DNA of 64,000 nt from Glandiceps talaboti (taxonomy: Eukaryota > Hemichordata > Enteropneusta > Spengelidae), in contig NC_135567.1 of assembly GCF_964340395.1 (NCBI RefSeq), forward strand, positions 2,524,109 through 2,588,108. Reading direction: 5' to 3'. This document shows, one piece after another, positions 22,098 through 33,193 of the stretch. The notes under the pieces are model-generated. The model worked only from the letters and a program-made list of their open reading frames with translations. It was not told the DNA's origin and ran no database searches. The number at the start of each line of letters is the position of its first letter. The stretch's first letter is position 1. The position numbers and the translations under genes are program-made.

Positions 22098-23880
22098 GTA
22101 TAGTTACCATTTACACCTCCACTCAGTAGTCTAGTTCCTGTACAGTATCGTTACAATTTACACCTCCACTCACATAGTCTAGTTCCTATACAGTATCATT
22201 ACAATTTACATCTCCGCTTACTAGTCTAGTTCCTATACAGTATCATTACCATTTTCACCTCCACTCACATAGTCTAGTTCCTATACAATATCATTACAAT
22301 TTACATATCCACTTACTAGTCTAGTTCCTATACAGTATCATTACAATTTACACCTCCACTCACATAGTCTAGTTCCTATACAGTATCATTACCATTTTCA
22401 CCTCCACTTACTAGTCTAGTTCCTATACAGTATCGTTACCATTTACATATCCACTCACATAGTCTAGTTCATATACAGTATCATTACCATTTTCACCTCC
22501 ACTTACTAGTCTAGTTCCTATACAGTATCATTAAAATTTACACCTCCACTCACTAGTCTAGTTCCTATACAGTATCATTACAATTTACACCTCCACTTAC
22601 TAGTCTAGTTCCTATACAATATCATTACCATTTACACCTCCACTCACATAGTCTAGTTCCTATACAGTATCATTACAATTAACACCTCCACTCACATAGT
22701 CTAGTTCCTATACAGTATCATTACAATTAACACCTCCACTCACATAGTCTAGTTCCTATACAGTATCATTACAATTTACACCTCCACTTACTAGTCTAGT
22801 TCCTATACAGTATCATTACAATTTACACCTCCACTCACATAGTCTAGTTCCTATACAGTATCATTACAATTTACACCTCCACTTACTAGTCTAGTTCCTA
22901 TACAGTATCATTACAATTTACACCTCCACTCACATAGTCTAGTTCCTATACAGTATCATTACAATTTACACCTCCACTTACTAGTCTAGTTCCTATACAG
23001 TATCATTACATTTTACACCTCCACTCACATAGTCTAGTTCCTATACAGTATCATTACAATTTACACCTCCACTCACAAGTCAGGTACCTATACAGTACCG
23101 TTACCATTTACACCTCCACTCACATAGTCTAGTTCCTATACAGTATCATTACCATTTACACCTCCACTCACTAGTCTAGTCCCTATACAGTATCATTACC
23201 ATTTACACCTCCACTCACATAGTCTAGTTCATATACAGTATCGTTACCATTTACACCGCCACTCACTAGTCCAGTTCCTATACAGTATCATTACCATTTT
23301 CACCTCCACTCACTAGTCTAGTTCCTATACAGTATCATTACCATTTACACCTCCACTCACATAGTCTAGTTCCTATACAGTATCATTACCATTTACACCG
23401 CCACTCACTAGTCTAGTTCCTATATACAGCATCATTACCATTTACACCTCCACTCACTAGTCTAGTTAATTTATCATTACCATTTACACCTCCACTCACA
23501 TAGTCTAGTTCCGATACAGTATCAATATCATTTACACCTCCACTCACTAGTCTAGTTCCTTTATCATTACCATTTACATATCCACTCACATAGTCTAGTT
23601 CCTATACAGTATCATTACCATTTACACCTCCACTCACTAGTCTAGTTCCTTTATCATTACCATTTACACCTCCACTCACTAGTCTAGTTCCTACACAGTA
23701 TCATTACCATTTACACTGCCACCCACTCGTCTAGTTCCTATACAGTATCATTACCATTTACACCTCCACTCACACAGTCTAGTTCCTATACAGTATCATT
23801 ACAATTTACATCTCCACCCACTAGTCTAGTTCCTATACAGTATTCTTACCATTTATACCTCTACTCACAGTATAGTCAAA
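22098..23880 (+). repeat. 47/48-bp minisatellite with two alternating unit types, about 38 copies
   Basis: The unit includes tctagttcctatacagtatc and attaccatttacacctccac. Units joined by cttactag or ctcactag alternate with units joined by ctcacatag over long stretches, giving a dimer of about 95 bp. Near 23460-23660 several units are shortened (agttcctttatcattacc). No open reading frame of note. Confidence 0.92.
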
Positions 23881-24189
23881 GTCGTTACTCTAGCAGTCAT
23901 GAGATGTATGAAATACATTTTAAAATCCATCCACAGCCACCAACACGGTCATTAACATAATGTCTTTGTTAATCAATCACAGTCTCTCATAAAGTTGGTG
24001 TTTATGTTGGCCCTTAATATGTAATGTCCATATATGGTATATTTGTCAGCTCAGGATGCTTCTCATACAGTGTTTACATCACTATAGCAGTTGGGGTTCA
24101 CTGATTGGATGAACAACTTTTTGTGCTAATTGAGCGACTTTGACCAGATGTGGTTTAGTTAGAAACGACGTTAGCATCCAGACTGTATA
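23881..24189. other. Unique spacer between two minisatellites
   Basis: I see no gene or repeat in this 309-bp stretch. Confidence 0.5.
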
Positions 24190-24790
24190 TATAAGTTGTA
24201 CTCTGTACATAGATTGTAAATGTATAACTTTACAACAAACTCCTATCTAGTATTAATATTTATAAGTTGTACTCTGTACATAGATTGTAAATGTATAACT
24301 TTACAACTAACTCCTATCTAGTATTAATATTTATAAGTTGTACTCTGTACATAGATTGTAAATGTATAACTTTACAATAAACTCCTATCTAGTATTAATA
24401 TTTATAAGTTGTATTCTGTACATAGATTGTAAATGTATAACTTTACAACTAACTCCTATCTAGTATTAATATTTATAAGTTGTATTCTGTACATAGATTG
24501 TAAATGTATAACTTTACAACTAACTCCTATCTAGTATTAATATTTATAAGTTGTACTCTGTACATAGACTGTAAATGTATAACTTTACAACTAACTCCTA
24601 TCTAGTATTAATATTTATAAGTTGTACTCTGTACATAGACTGTAAATGTATAACTTTACAACTAACTCCTATCTAGTATTAATATTTATAAGTTGTACTC
24701 TGTACATAGACTGTAAATGTATAACTTTACAACTAACTCCTATCTAGTATTAATATATATAATTTGTACTCTGTACATAGACTATAAATG
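24190..24790 (+). repeat. 71-bp minisatellite, about 8.4 copies
   Basis: The unit contains tataagttgtactctgtaca, tagattgtaaatgtataact and ctcctatctagtattaatat. Copies are nearly identical. A C/T variant (agactg versus agattg) separates the later from the earlier copies. Confidence 0.95.
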
Positions 24791-25642
24791 TATTAATCTA
24801 ACTATAGTAAGGGTGAAAGAAGGTGAAAAACCAAAGTATTGGACAATTTGGATACATTCATCAAATTATGATGACGATGATACAGAATAAACAAGAATTA
24901 AAAAAGGAGGGGGTGATGCATAGTGATGCATTACTATCTCTGTTGTATCATTGAGTTCATCTTTATGGCCAATTTTGTAATACCTGCACTGAAAGCTGGA
25001 TACTCCATATACAATATCGTCATATATTTGTTGGCCTAGAATCCGGGCAATTTGGGATTTTGAATTTTGGTTATGGGATATAACCAAAATACACAATCCT
25101 TATTTGCCTTGATTCTGTGGCTAAACATTTGTGAGAAAAGCACCTCAAAAGTTGGTGTTTTCAAAATTGCTTGTTCTAACCTCATTAGTCTAACCTGAGC
25201 TCTGTACTTCTGACTGCCTAGAATCAAGTGAAAGCAGCAAGTTGTCATAGACTGTTCTACAAAAGTTGATAAATTATTAAAGCTAAACTAGCTACAACTG
25301 GAATTATTTTTTGGAACTGTCATTTCGATATAATGACATTCATCCTGAAAAGTATGTAATCAACTATCGGTAATTGTATAAATGTGAGTCACAACATAAT
25401 AATAGGTAGGAGAATACACAATTTTGGTTGGTCAAATAAACAGTCACTCACTGCTACTTGTGTAATGACTGGTAGAAGCTTGCAAAATTCTCACTCTATA
25501 AAGTACTGTGATACTGTAAGTATAAAAGAATATTATGGTATTCCTTAGTATAGAATACAGTAGATAACAGGGTATGGGCTTTGCATATAAATTACTGACC
25601 ATTAAACAAGTTACAGTCAGTGGTACATACAGGTGACAAAAA
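24791..25642. other. No gene recognised
   Basis: Three short minus-strand frames (70-76 codons) have no motif or splice context that I can support. Confidence 0.4.
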
Positions 25643-25662
25643 ATAAACCCCTCCCCCCCCCC

Positions 25663-25700
<38 letters not shown>
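25643..25700. repeat. Poly-C / poly-A tract
   Basis: A run of C followed by about 38 A residues. It could be an old retrotransposon tail or simple replication slippage; no source element is recognised upstream. Confidence 0.8.
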
Positions 25701-25701
<1 letters not shown>

Positions 25702-25939
25702 AAAGAAAGAAAAAAGATAGACGTTTCAGACCACGCCCCTTTAACAGTTCCAATCCAGAAAAGTGGTGTTACTGGAGAAATGAATGTATTTTTGTGAAGT
25801 TTGGATGCACACCAATATTATTAGTTTGCCCATTGAAGCCTTAAAGGGAACCAAGAGTCATTATGTCTATACAAATTGTCATCTAAAACCAAAAAACTCT
25901 CAGGAAATACAATTATTTCATTGAGTGGTGTTCCCCTTT

Positions 25940-25995
25940 AACTCATTTTTAGCACAATTGAATTGATAAAGTTCAGTAGTGCTGTAGGAATCGCT

Positions 25996-26030
<35 letters not shown>

Positions 26031-26335
26031 CAACTTAAATTAAAAAACTGCTAGACAGATTGCTTTGATATTTGGTGGTCATGTTACTTCGATTGTCTAT
26101 TTGGGAAATTGTTCAAATGAAAATGATCGCATCAGAAATGTGCATTTTACGTTTCAAAATGTGATTTGTTGTATTACAAAATACTTTGACTTCAGCCTGG
26201 AAATGTAAGATTCTTGTTTTATTGATGTAATGAAATCATTAAATCTGTTATGGGCTACTTCACATGTCAATGTCAATGGTGTAAAGATTAACATCTGTTT
26301 AAGGTTGCTTGGCAACCTAGGCCTGTTAATATCCA
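25940..26335. repeat. Dispersed repeat with microsatellite core, copy 1
   Basis: An imperfect palindromic head (agcacaattgaattg ... gttcagtagtgct) is followed by (GT)n at about 25999-26028. A tail follows with taaacaactt, gattgctttgatatttggtg and a further 170 bp shared with 30290-30425. The same layout recurs at 30430-30680 and 36830-37015. The minus-strand frame 26348-26154 falls in this repeat and I do not treat it as a gene. Confidence 0.75.
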
Positions 26336-26568
26336 AAAGTGAACTCACATGCTAAAATATTGATACCTCACCCACAGCAACCTCCAATTGATGGCGGATG
26401 TGGGGAATGTAACAACAGGGTTGTGTAGGCAAATTAAACATTTGGCAGGTGAACACATATATGCTAAAGCTACTACAGTGTAGACTATACTCATAGCAAC
26501 AATGAATTAGTGATATATATATTGTACAATAACATCATTGGTATAAGGCAAGTGGATAGATGTGTAAT
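26336..26568. other. Spacer before the 60-bp array
   Basis: Nothing recognised. Confidence 0.4.
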
Positions 26569-27345
26569 CATGATGGTTGAATGTTTAGAGTGGCCTGCTA
26601 GGAATCTGCAGGTTGCAGGTTGTAGAGTCATGATGGTTGAATGTTTAGAGTTGCTGGCTAGGAATCTGCAGGTTGCAGGTTGTAGGGTCATGATGGTTGA
26701 ATGTTTAGAGTGGCTGGCTAGGAATCTGCAGGTTGCAGGTTGTAGAGTCATGATGGTTGAATGTTTAGAGTGGCTGGCTAGGAATCTGCAGGTTGCAGGT
26801 TGTAGGGTCATGATGGTTGAATGTTTAGAGTTGCTGGCCAGGAATCTGCAGGTTGCAGGTTGTAGGGTCATGATGGTTGAATGTTTAGAGTGGCTGGCTA
26901 GGAATCTGCAGGTTGCAGGTTGTAGGGTCATGATGGTTGAATGTTTAGAGTTGCTGGCCAGGAATCTGCAGGTTGCAGGTTGTAGGGTCATGATGGTTGA
27001 ATGTTTAGAGTGGCTGGCTAGGAATCTGCAGGTTGCAGGTTGTAGAGTCATGATGGTTGAATGTTTAGAGTGGCTGGCTAGGAATCTGCAGGTTGCAGGT
27101 TGTAGGGTCATGATGGTTGAATGTTTAGAGTGGCTGGCCAGGAATCTGCAGGTTGCAGATTGTAGAGTCATGATGGTTGAATGTTTAGAGTGGCTGGCTA
27201 GGAATCTGCAGGTTGCAGGTTGTAGAGTCATGATGGTTGAATGTTTAGAGTGGCTGGCTAGGAATCTGCAGGTTGCAGGTTGTAGGCTCATGATTGTTGA
27301 ATGTTTAGAGTTGCTGGCTAGGAATCTGCAGGTTGCAGGGTTGAG
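26569..27345 (+). repeat. 60-bp minisatellite, 13 copies, open on both strands
   Basis: The unit contains atgatggttgaatgtttaga, gtggctggctaggaatctgc and aggttgcaggttgtagagtc. Copies differ at only a few sites. Because 60 is divisible by 3, both strands are open throughout: plus 26510-27373 (MMVECLEWLARNLQVAGCRV repeated) and minus 27402-26491 (TLQPATCRFLASHSKHSTIM repeated). The final unit changes smoothly into gggttgagcccgttgctggc and the SINE-like body at 27346-27460, so the array looks like an amplified head of a tRNA-derived SINE. I do not call either frame a gene: there is no domain, no splice context and no sign of codon-level constraint. Confidence 0.93.
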
Positions 27346-27460
27346 CCCGTTGCTGGCATTTGTTTCTGAATGACTAAAGTTCTTGGGTAAGATTTGAACC
27401 ACAATTGCGCTTTGGTTAACCTAGCTGTATTAATTGGGGACCTGGTAAGATAAATGTTGA
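27285..27460 (+). mobile_element. tRNA-derived SINE remnant
   Basis: After the last array unit comes a box-B-like gggttgagccc (27338-27348), then a body with ctgaatgactaaagttcttg, gatttgaaccaca and ttggggacctggtaagat. This layout resembles tRNA-SINEs of marine invertebrates as I remember them. The A box is not clear, so the head assignment is tentative. Confidence 0.55.
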
Positions 27461-28082
27461 AATGTGAATGTTTTAATCTTGTGCATTCATAGAGGCTGCA
27501 ATGGATTGTATGCTATAACACCATTGTGCTATAACGCCATTGTCACTAATTTATTTAAATACATCTATTTGAAGTTTGTAGTCTTGGTTACCCAGCCTCT
27601 TGCCATTGAGGGGGCTATACACCCCCCCCCTTCCCGACAGGCAGTTACACCCCCCAGCAGGCAGCTACAACTCCCCAGCAGGCAGCTACATCCCCCACCC
27701 CTGAAACAATAAAGTCTGTAACTGTGAAATGGCTAGGTGTAGTACAGTGACGTCATACATGAAAACGTATCTTGTAAATATCTAAATGTATCAGATGACA
27801 TTGTCAGATTTAAATTTCCTCAAACTTTGTAAATATGTATAATCATGTAATTCTTTGTCTGTACGGTACACCATGATTGGGCGCCCTCACACATCAGAGG
27901 CCAGTGAGGGCGGAACGTCATGTCATATCTTACAGTCTAGTAATTCTTAGAAACCATAACACAGATACATGTGTTAATATTCTAATTTCAGAGTGTATAT
28001 CAGTTGTCCATCATCAATATAGCTTTTTAATGTTACATGTTTTAGCATTGTGAATGCATTACATAATGATATAATGCACAAG
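27461..28082. other. Non-coding, short C-rich tandem and small hairpins
   Basis: A degenerate C-rich tandem (cccagcaggcagctaca) lies at 27640-27705, then an aataaa at about 27709. A full CRE palindrome tgacgtca is at 27748-27755. A hairpin gccctcac...gtgagggc lies near 27880-27912. Confidence 0.5.
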
Positions 28083-28256
28083 CAGTTCAAAATGTTTTTA
28101 GCATTGAGCTTTTGATCTGTCTTGTAGACGATCCTCATCAGAATGATATTCATTGTTACAGCTGACTAATCTGCTGACCATACCGCCACCTAGTGGTCAG
28201 CTTTAACTAGATTTTGACAGATTGAAAACTTAATGCTAAAACAACTTTGAACTATT
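28083..28256. repeat. Small fold-back repeat (MITE-like)
   Basis: The left arm, cagttcaaaatgtttttagc then attgagctttt, pairs imperfectly with the right arm, gaaaacttaatgctaaaaca then actttgaact. Inside is a second hairpin, gctgaccat...ctagtggtcagc. Confidence 0.65.
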
Positions 28257-28615
28257 TGTGTCTTATAACCTTTATAAATCATTTGATCTACAAAGCTAAT
28301 CTAATGATTTTTGTCATACAATTATGTAAAGTCTTTCCAGTTTGTTGTGATTTGACAAAATGATATTGATCTCAAATCAAACTGTTCAAATCAACCATAC
28401 CTGTGTTTTACAATAATCATATGTTTGAATTGAAGTGACAAAAAAGTTTGTTTTATATGGATTGATATTAATTAAAATAGATTGATATAAATGACATATT
28501 AATCATATAATATTACATAATATCATTTGTGTGAATGATAAAATAGACAGCTACCTTATGTATATTTTTGATATACATATTTAAATGTTGTCTAAAAGGA
28601 AATATTAAAATATTA

Positions 28616-28977
28616 TTAAAGTGGCCATATGGATGAGAATTAAGTATTTATTTTGGATTTTTAATTCATAATACAACTTTACTGTTTTCCTAATTTAACA
28701 AATAATGAGAAATAACATATTATAAATATCAAAACCTTGTTTGTAACTCATTTGATTACAAAAAGATGCAAAAAGTGTAAAAAGTTTGTTATTGTACATA
28801 CATTAACAAACATTTCAGACATATTTTAATGATTTTCAATTTACTGAGTTACAAACAAGAAATTGGTAGATATTATTTCACATTATTTTTTTTTTCAATT
28901 AGAAAATACAGTAAAGTTGTTTTATAAATTAAATATCCCAAATAAATACCTAATCCTCATTAATTTGGTCACTTTAA
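28616..28977. mobile_element. TTAA-flanked MITE (piggyBac-like target site)
   Basis: TTAA at 28616-28619 and at 28974-28977 flank a 354-bp core with long imperfect inverted repeats of about 145 bp. Left: agtggccatatggatgagaa then ttaagtatttattttgg. The right arm, reverse-complemented, starts agtgaccaaattaatgagga then ttaggtatttatttggg. The arms also share caactttactgt and ttgtttgtaactca. No coding capacity. TTAA duplication is typical of piggyBac-type transposition. Confidence 0.8.
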
Positions 28978-29077
28978 CACTGGGTTTGCAGTAAGCATAT
29001 TTTTAATGTAATTTTGACATGATTTGTGAAACTGGTGTAAATTAGTCTAATCATTGTATATGTTTGTTTTATATTAG

Positions 29078-29164
29078 GATCTCATTGTTGCTGCTGCAGA
29101 TGGAGATATAGAGAAGGTTAAATTCTGCTTGGAGAATGGTTATGATGTCAATTATGGAGCTGGG
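29078..29164 (+). CDS. Ankyrin-repeat exon A
   Basis: An 87-bp exon, phase 0 at both ends, is bounded by a tatattag acceptor and a GTAAGT donor. It encodes 29 residues containing DLIVAAADGDIEKVKFCLEN and then GYDVNYGAG. This is a near-complete ankyrin repeat (AAxxGxxxxVxxxLxxGxDVN), a protein-protein interaction module. No neighbouring exon apart from its duplicate at 29837 is recognised in the window, so the gene is either much larger with long introns or a fragment. The upstream intron holds the TTAA MITE. Confidence 0.7.
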
Positions 29165-29836
29165 GTAAGTGTATCAGTAAATAAATCAGATCATTGCCTA
29201 TAAATGAATCATTGGTAAGTGTATCAATAAGTAGCTCATTGCTGATAATAAAACAATATTTAGTTACAAAACAACATTGATTGCAGAGTGGTTGACATAA
29301 AGATAAGATGATTACAATGGAATATTGACAACAATAGCTAAACAGGCACTAATGTTAACAATGTTTGCAATTATCAGTTTTGATAGAAAACTACAACTTT
29401 TTGTGTGAAATGTGTTGCCCAAGTCGATGAAATTATTTATATATATAGTTATATCTGACAAGTCGTTGCAAATTTAGTCTATGCATTAGGTGATACCACA
29501 TCTAAGGAAAGACTTTAAACTACAGTAAGCTAAAAATGTAACAAAATAAAACGTGTCATGGTAATTTTTAAGACATTGAAATGAAAACAAAACACACTTA
29601 TGATCCAGTTAAAAATAATGTTTTTGTCCAAAAGATATTGCCTACTTTAAACAATAAAGAACAAAAGTGAAACAGAAGTACAGTAACATGTATTCTATAA
29701 TAATCAGTATCCCAAAGGACAGAGATGCTGTGTCTTGTTTTTACATTTTCTAAAGTCAAACAATGTCAATAATTAGAATGGTTATGATGTGAATAGTAAG
29801 GATGACCGTGTTTTAGGGGTAAGTGTATTATATTAG
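29165..29836 (+). other. Intron between duplicated ankyrin exons, with a decayed exon
   Basis: Its first part (to about 29400) is repeated after exon B. Near 29776-29818 lies a decayed 3' half of a third ankyrin exon, reading NGYDVNSKDDRVLG and ending at a GTAAGT donor (from 29819). That donor is only about 18 bp from exon B, so it cannot splice normally. This records an unequal duplication. Confidence 0.6.
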
Positions 29837-29935
29837 GATCTCATTGATGCTGTTAAAAGTGGAGATATAGAGAAGGTTAAATTCTACTTGAATAATGGTT
29901 ATGATGTCAATTATGTAGATGAATCATATGATTGG
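29837..29935 (+). CDS. Ankyrin-repeat exon B (duplicate)
   Basis: A 99-bp exon, phase 0 at both ends, lies after tatattag and before GTAAGT. It encodes 33 residues containing DLIDAVKSGDIEKVKFYLNN and then GYDVNYVDESYDW. It differs from exon A mainly at the start and end of the repeat. The 230 bp of intron downstream match the intron after exon A, so exon and intron were duplicated together (offset about 760 bp). Both copies are free of stops and keep good splice sites, consistent with function but not proving it. Confidence 0.7.
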
Positions 29936-30164
29936 GTAAGTGTATACTCAGTACATAAATCAAATCATTGCCTATATTGGTAAGTGTATCAATAAGTAGT
30001 TCATTGCTAATAATAAAACAATATTTTAGTTACAAAACAACATTGATTGCAGAGTGGTTGACATAAAGATAAGATGATTACAATGGAATATTGACAACAA
30101 TAGCTAAACAGGCATTAACGTTAACAATGTTTGCAAATATCAGTTTTGATTCGAAACTACAACT

Positions 30165-31060
30165 TTTTGTGTCATACCGATCGGCTTGATATTTGGTGGG
30201 GACACTACTTAGGGTGTCTAGATGGAAAATTCCTCAAATGAAAGCGATCGCATCAGAGATGTGTTTTTTTTTTTAAAACATGATTTATTGTGTTAAAAGA
30301 TGCTTTGACTCAGTCTAGAAATGAAAGATTCTTGTTTTATTGCTGCAATGAAACCATTAAATCTTTTATGGACTACTTCACATCTCAATGTCAAAGGCAT
30401 CAAGATTAACCTCAGTTTGACGTTGCTTGGAAACAGCACAACTGGGCTGAAGGTTCAGTAGTGCTTTAGGCATGTCTGTCTGTGTGTGTGTGTTGTGTGT
30501 GTGTGGGGGGGGAGGGAATGTGTGTGTGTGTGTGTGTGTGTAAACAACTTAAAGTAAAAAACTGCTGGACCGATTGCTTTAATAGTTGGTGGTCATGTTA
30601 CTTTGGGTGTCTAGTTGGGAATTTTGAAAAATGATAGCATCAGAGATGTGCAATTTAGATAAAAAACCTAAACTTCAAAACTACTGTGGAGATTGGCCTG
30701 AAATTTTGTGGAAACATTCTTAGGGGTGAGTAAATTAAGGTTTGTTCATGACATGATGATTCCCTTAGTAATATGCAAATTAGGGATAAAAATGTGTCTT
30801 TTTGGTCAAAAACCTATCATTCCAAAACTATCGAGGAGATTGGGCTGAAATTTAACAAGGATTCATCTGTTGGTGTATAGATGAAGAAATATTAAGCATA
30901 TAATGATGTCATCAGTAATATGCAAATTAAGTGTAAAAATGTGAATTTTGGTCAAATATGTATATCTCAAAAAGTACTTGGTCAATTAGACTGAAACTTG
31001 GTGAAATGTTTCTAGAAGTGTTATTCCACAGATTTTCTTCAAAATATTTTGACACAATTG
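30165..31060. repeat. Dispersed repeat copy 2 and degenerate ~145-bp tandem
   Basis: 30165-30425 matches 26040-26330. 30430-30680 repeats the palindromic head, the (TG)n core (30480-30541) and the taaacaactt tail. From about 30660 to 31060 a degenerate unit recurs about three times with a spacing near 145 bp, with landmarks gagattggcctgaaat or gagattgggctgaaat and agtaatatgcaaatta. Confidence 0.7.
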
Positions 31061-31159
31061 GCCCTAGCAATCATGACCAATCCCTTAACAACAACCAAAT
31101 GGCAGTATATTTTGGTCAAACAATATCATCTGGTAGGCAAGTGAGTAATCATTCAAAAA

Positions 31160-31375
31160 ATGTATGCAAATATCCCTAGCAACCATGACCACATCCATAG
31201 CAACAGCCAAACGGTCTTGTATTTCACAAAGATAACAAGTATTAGTAGACAATTGAATAAACATTCAAAAATGTATGCAAATCTGCCTAATAACAGGACC
31301 ACGCCCATAGAAACAACCAAATGATCACATATATTGTGAAGATAACAAGAGAGGATTAATAGACAAATGAATAAC
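31160..31375 (+). repeat. Two-copy ~107-bp tandem repeat
   Basis: Two copies share caaaaaatgtatgcaaat or caaaaatgtatgcaaat, then tagcaaccatgaccac or taacaggaccacgccc, then aagataacaag. No coding. Confidence 0.7.
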
Positions 31376-31420
31376 AAAAAAAAACTTGATATCTGTCCAT
31401 TTCCTATGACTGAGAACAGG

Positions 31421-31545
31421 TTACTTTTGTTTACATTCTTGACATTCTCATTTTCCTGGAACTTTCTGGAGACTGATATCTACTGCGAAATGTTGTAAAG
31501 TAGCAGCCTTCTCATTATCTGGCCACTTCTGTCTTTTGTATGTGC
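31421..31545 (-). pseudogene. Terminal exon of the zinc-finger gene
   Basis: An exon after a ttttcag acceptor (exon edge 31545) reads KRQKWPDNEKAATLQHF and then DISLQKVPGK. A TGA (31448-31450) follows, and the same frame continues ECQECKQK to a TAA at 31421-31423. The W-x3-E-x-A-x4-F...PGK-x-EC-x2-C pattern is the usual C-terminus of this multicopy family. The TGA falls just before the Cys pair, so either the copy is dead or a sense codon was mutated. Confidence 0.55.
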
Positions 31546-32320
31546 CTGAAATTAAATTACAATAAAAAGTTCTTGTTGATGTTTTATAGCCAAATCTTTC
31601 TAAATATGTGTTGAAAATATAATTTAGGTTCCAGAAACTTTTCATGAAGTGTGATTGTCGCTCCTAAATTTATAGCATTGTTAAGAGTCCGTTGTTACTC
31701 ACATGACTTGCAAACTGAGAAGGGGCAACCCATCTGCTGATCAGAGAAGTGGAAAACCCCATACCAATGATACTTTTTCTATATTGGAAACTAAGGGCGT
31801 GGTAAAAAAATAACCTATTGTATATAATTTGAGGCAGTCAATTTGATATAAAAAGCATAATTAAGCCTGTACCAGCTACATCTAGGATTTTCTTTTTTTC
31901 TTCAAATAACCAGAGATATATTCACTAAAAATTTGTCAGTTAATTATATTATGAAAAAGATATTGTATGTGTTAATTAGTAGTCAATATTATCTGTAGGT
32001 AGTGTAGTGTTCAGTTTAAATCTTGAGCGAAAACTGGGTTTTGTCTGTCATCATGTACACTATACTAGTTGTAACTGGATTATCATTTTGCAATCAGATA
32101 ACCACAATATATTCACAGTAAACTGTAACAAGTCTTCAGTCTTTCTCAAATTCTGACAAGCATGAATCAACAACACCACTTGGATTCCCTCCATGTACGT
32201 TGTCATAGTCATGTATGGTCATTCTCTCCACTTTCCTACTTCTCTGTCTATTAAACATGATTAGACGTGAGAGGGTAACTCTGCAAAGTTGCAACCAACT
32301 CTTGTTATTTGGATTAAACT
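31546..32320 (-). other. Intron or deleted catalytic region of the zinc-finger gene
   Basis: No exon is recognised. Related genes, as I remember them, carry additional coding sequence between the central helical domain and the C-terminal W...PGK-EC exon. Here about 780 bp of AT-rich, non-coding sequence takes its place. Confidence 0.4.
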
Positions 32321-33073
32321 TTAATTCCTCTTTAGTATTTTACCAACTATCTCCATATGGCTGTGGAGTGCTTTGACATCATCTACAAGTGGTAACAACA
32401 TTGGCTTATTCCTTTTCCGTTCATTGATTGTTTTCTGTGCACTGCAACTTATGTCTCCAGACCACTTCAAGGTGCAAAGTCGCAGAAACTGTCTGGCTCT
32501 GGTTAAAAGACCATCATCTCCTGTTTTAATGGCATTGCTTTGTAAAATGGCTGCACATTTCTGAGGAATGTTTCCTAGTTTTGTGGCCAGAATAGGAATC
32601 TTAAAAGAGGAATCCATTGTATCATATCCAGCTAGACTTTGTACAGCTGCAACAAGCAAATCAAACTTGTGTGGATGAATACAATCAGTGAAAGATGTCA
32701 CTTCTCCTTTACTGATCTTTCTCATTGAGATGACAAATTTACCCAATTCTCGTAGCTTTTGACTGATATAGTAGTAACGTTCCGCTCCTTGTTTCCTGTA
32801 TAAGCTTGCGCCTTGCTGCAATATCACAGTTGATCACTTCGTACAACTCTAGCAATTTCATCCTGGTTCATCTTTGGTAGCACATTGTCCATCAAACCTT
32901 GATTTGCTGCTTGACAAATTGGTAACAAATGTACTGACCTTCCCTGTGCTCTGCATTTTGATGATCCATATATTGTAGGTTTTAAATCACAAGACTTTTG
33001 GTGTTTCCACAGATCACCTCTGATAAAATACCCAAAGCAAAATTCACATGGTAAATAGTCTTCCACTTTTACT
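32321..33073 (-). pseudogene. C2HC zinc finger and central helical domain
   Basis: After a possible acceptor (acatgcag, about 33074) the minus strand reads VEDYLPCEFCFGYFIRGDLW and then KHQKSC. This is a C-x2-C...H-x4-C finger. It continues to DEIARVVRSDQL, where a one-base shift at 32824-32830 occurs. The next frame continues ILQQGASLYRKQ, YYYISQKLRELGKFVISMRK and AVQSLAGYDTMDSSFKIPIL to KILKRN (stop 32321). The combination of DLWKHxxxC finger, VVRSD and ISQKxRELG is diagnostic of a family of uncharacterised, multicopy animal proteins found for example in fish and invertebrates. I suspect transposon origin, but this is inference. Confidence 0.65.
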
Positions 33074-33193
33074 GCATGTGTTGGACATTTGCATGGTATG
33101 ATGAACCCCTCCCCCCCCCCCCCCAGCCTCTTGCAATACCCTGAGATTATGAGTGTGATTACCTTAGATCAAAAGTTTCTTTAATAGAAGGCT

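Noticed and set aside
26154-26348. Minus-strand 64-codon frame
   Set aside because: Falls in a dispersed repeat whose second copy (30290-30425) does not keep the frame.
27285-27460. Functional tRNA gene
   Set aside because: Only a box-B-like motif is present; no cloverleaf can be formed with the repeated head.
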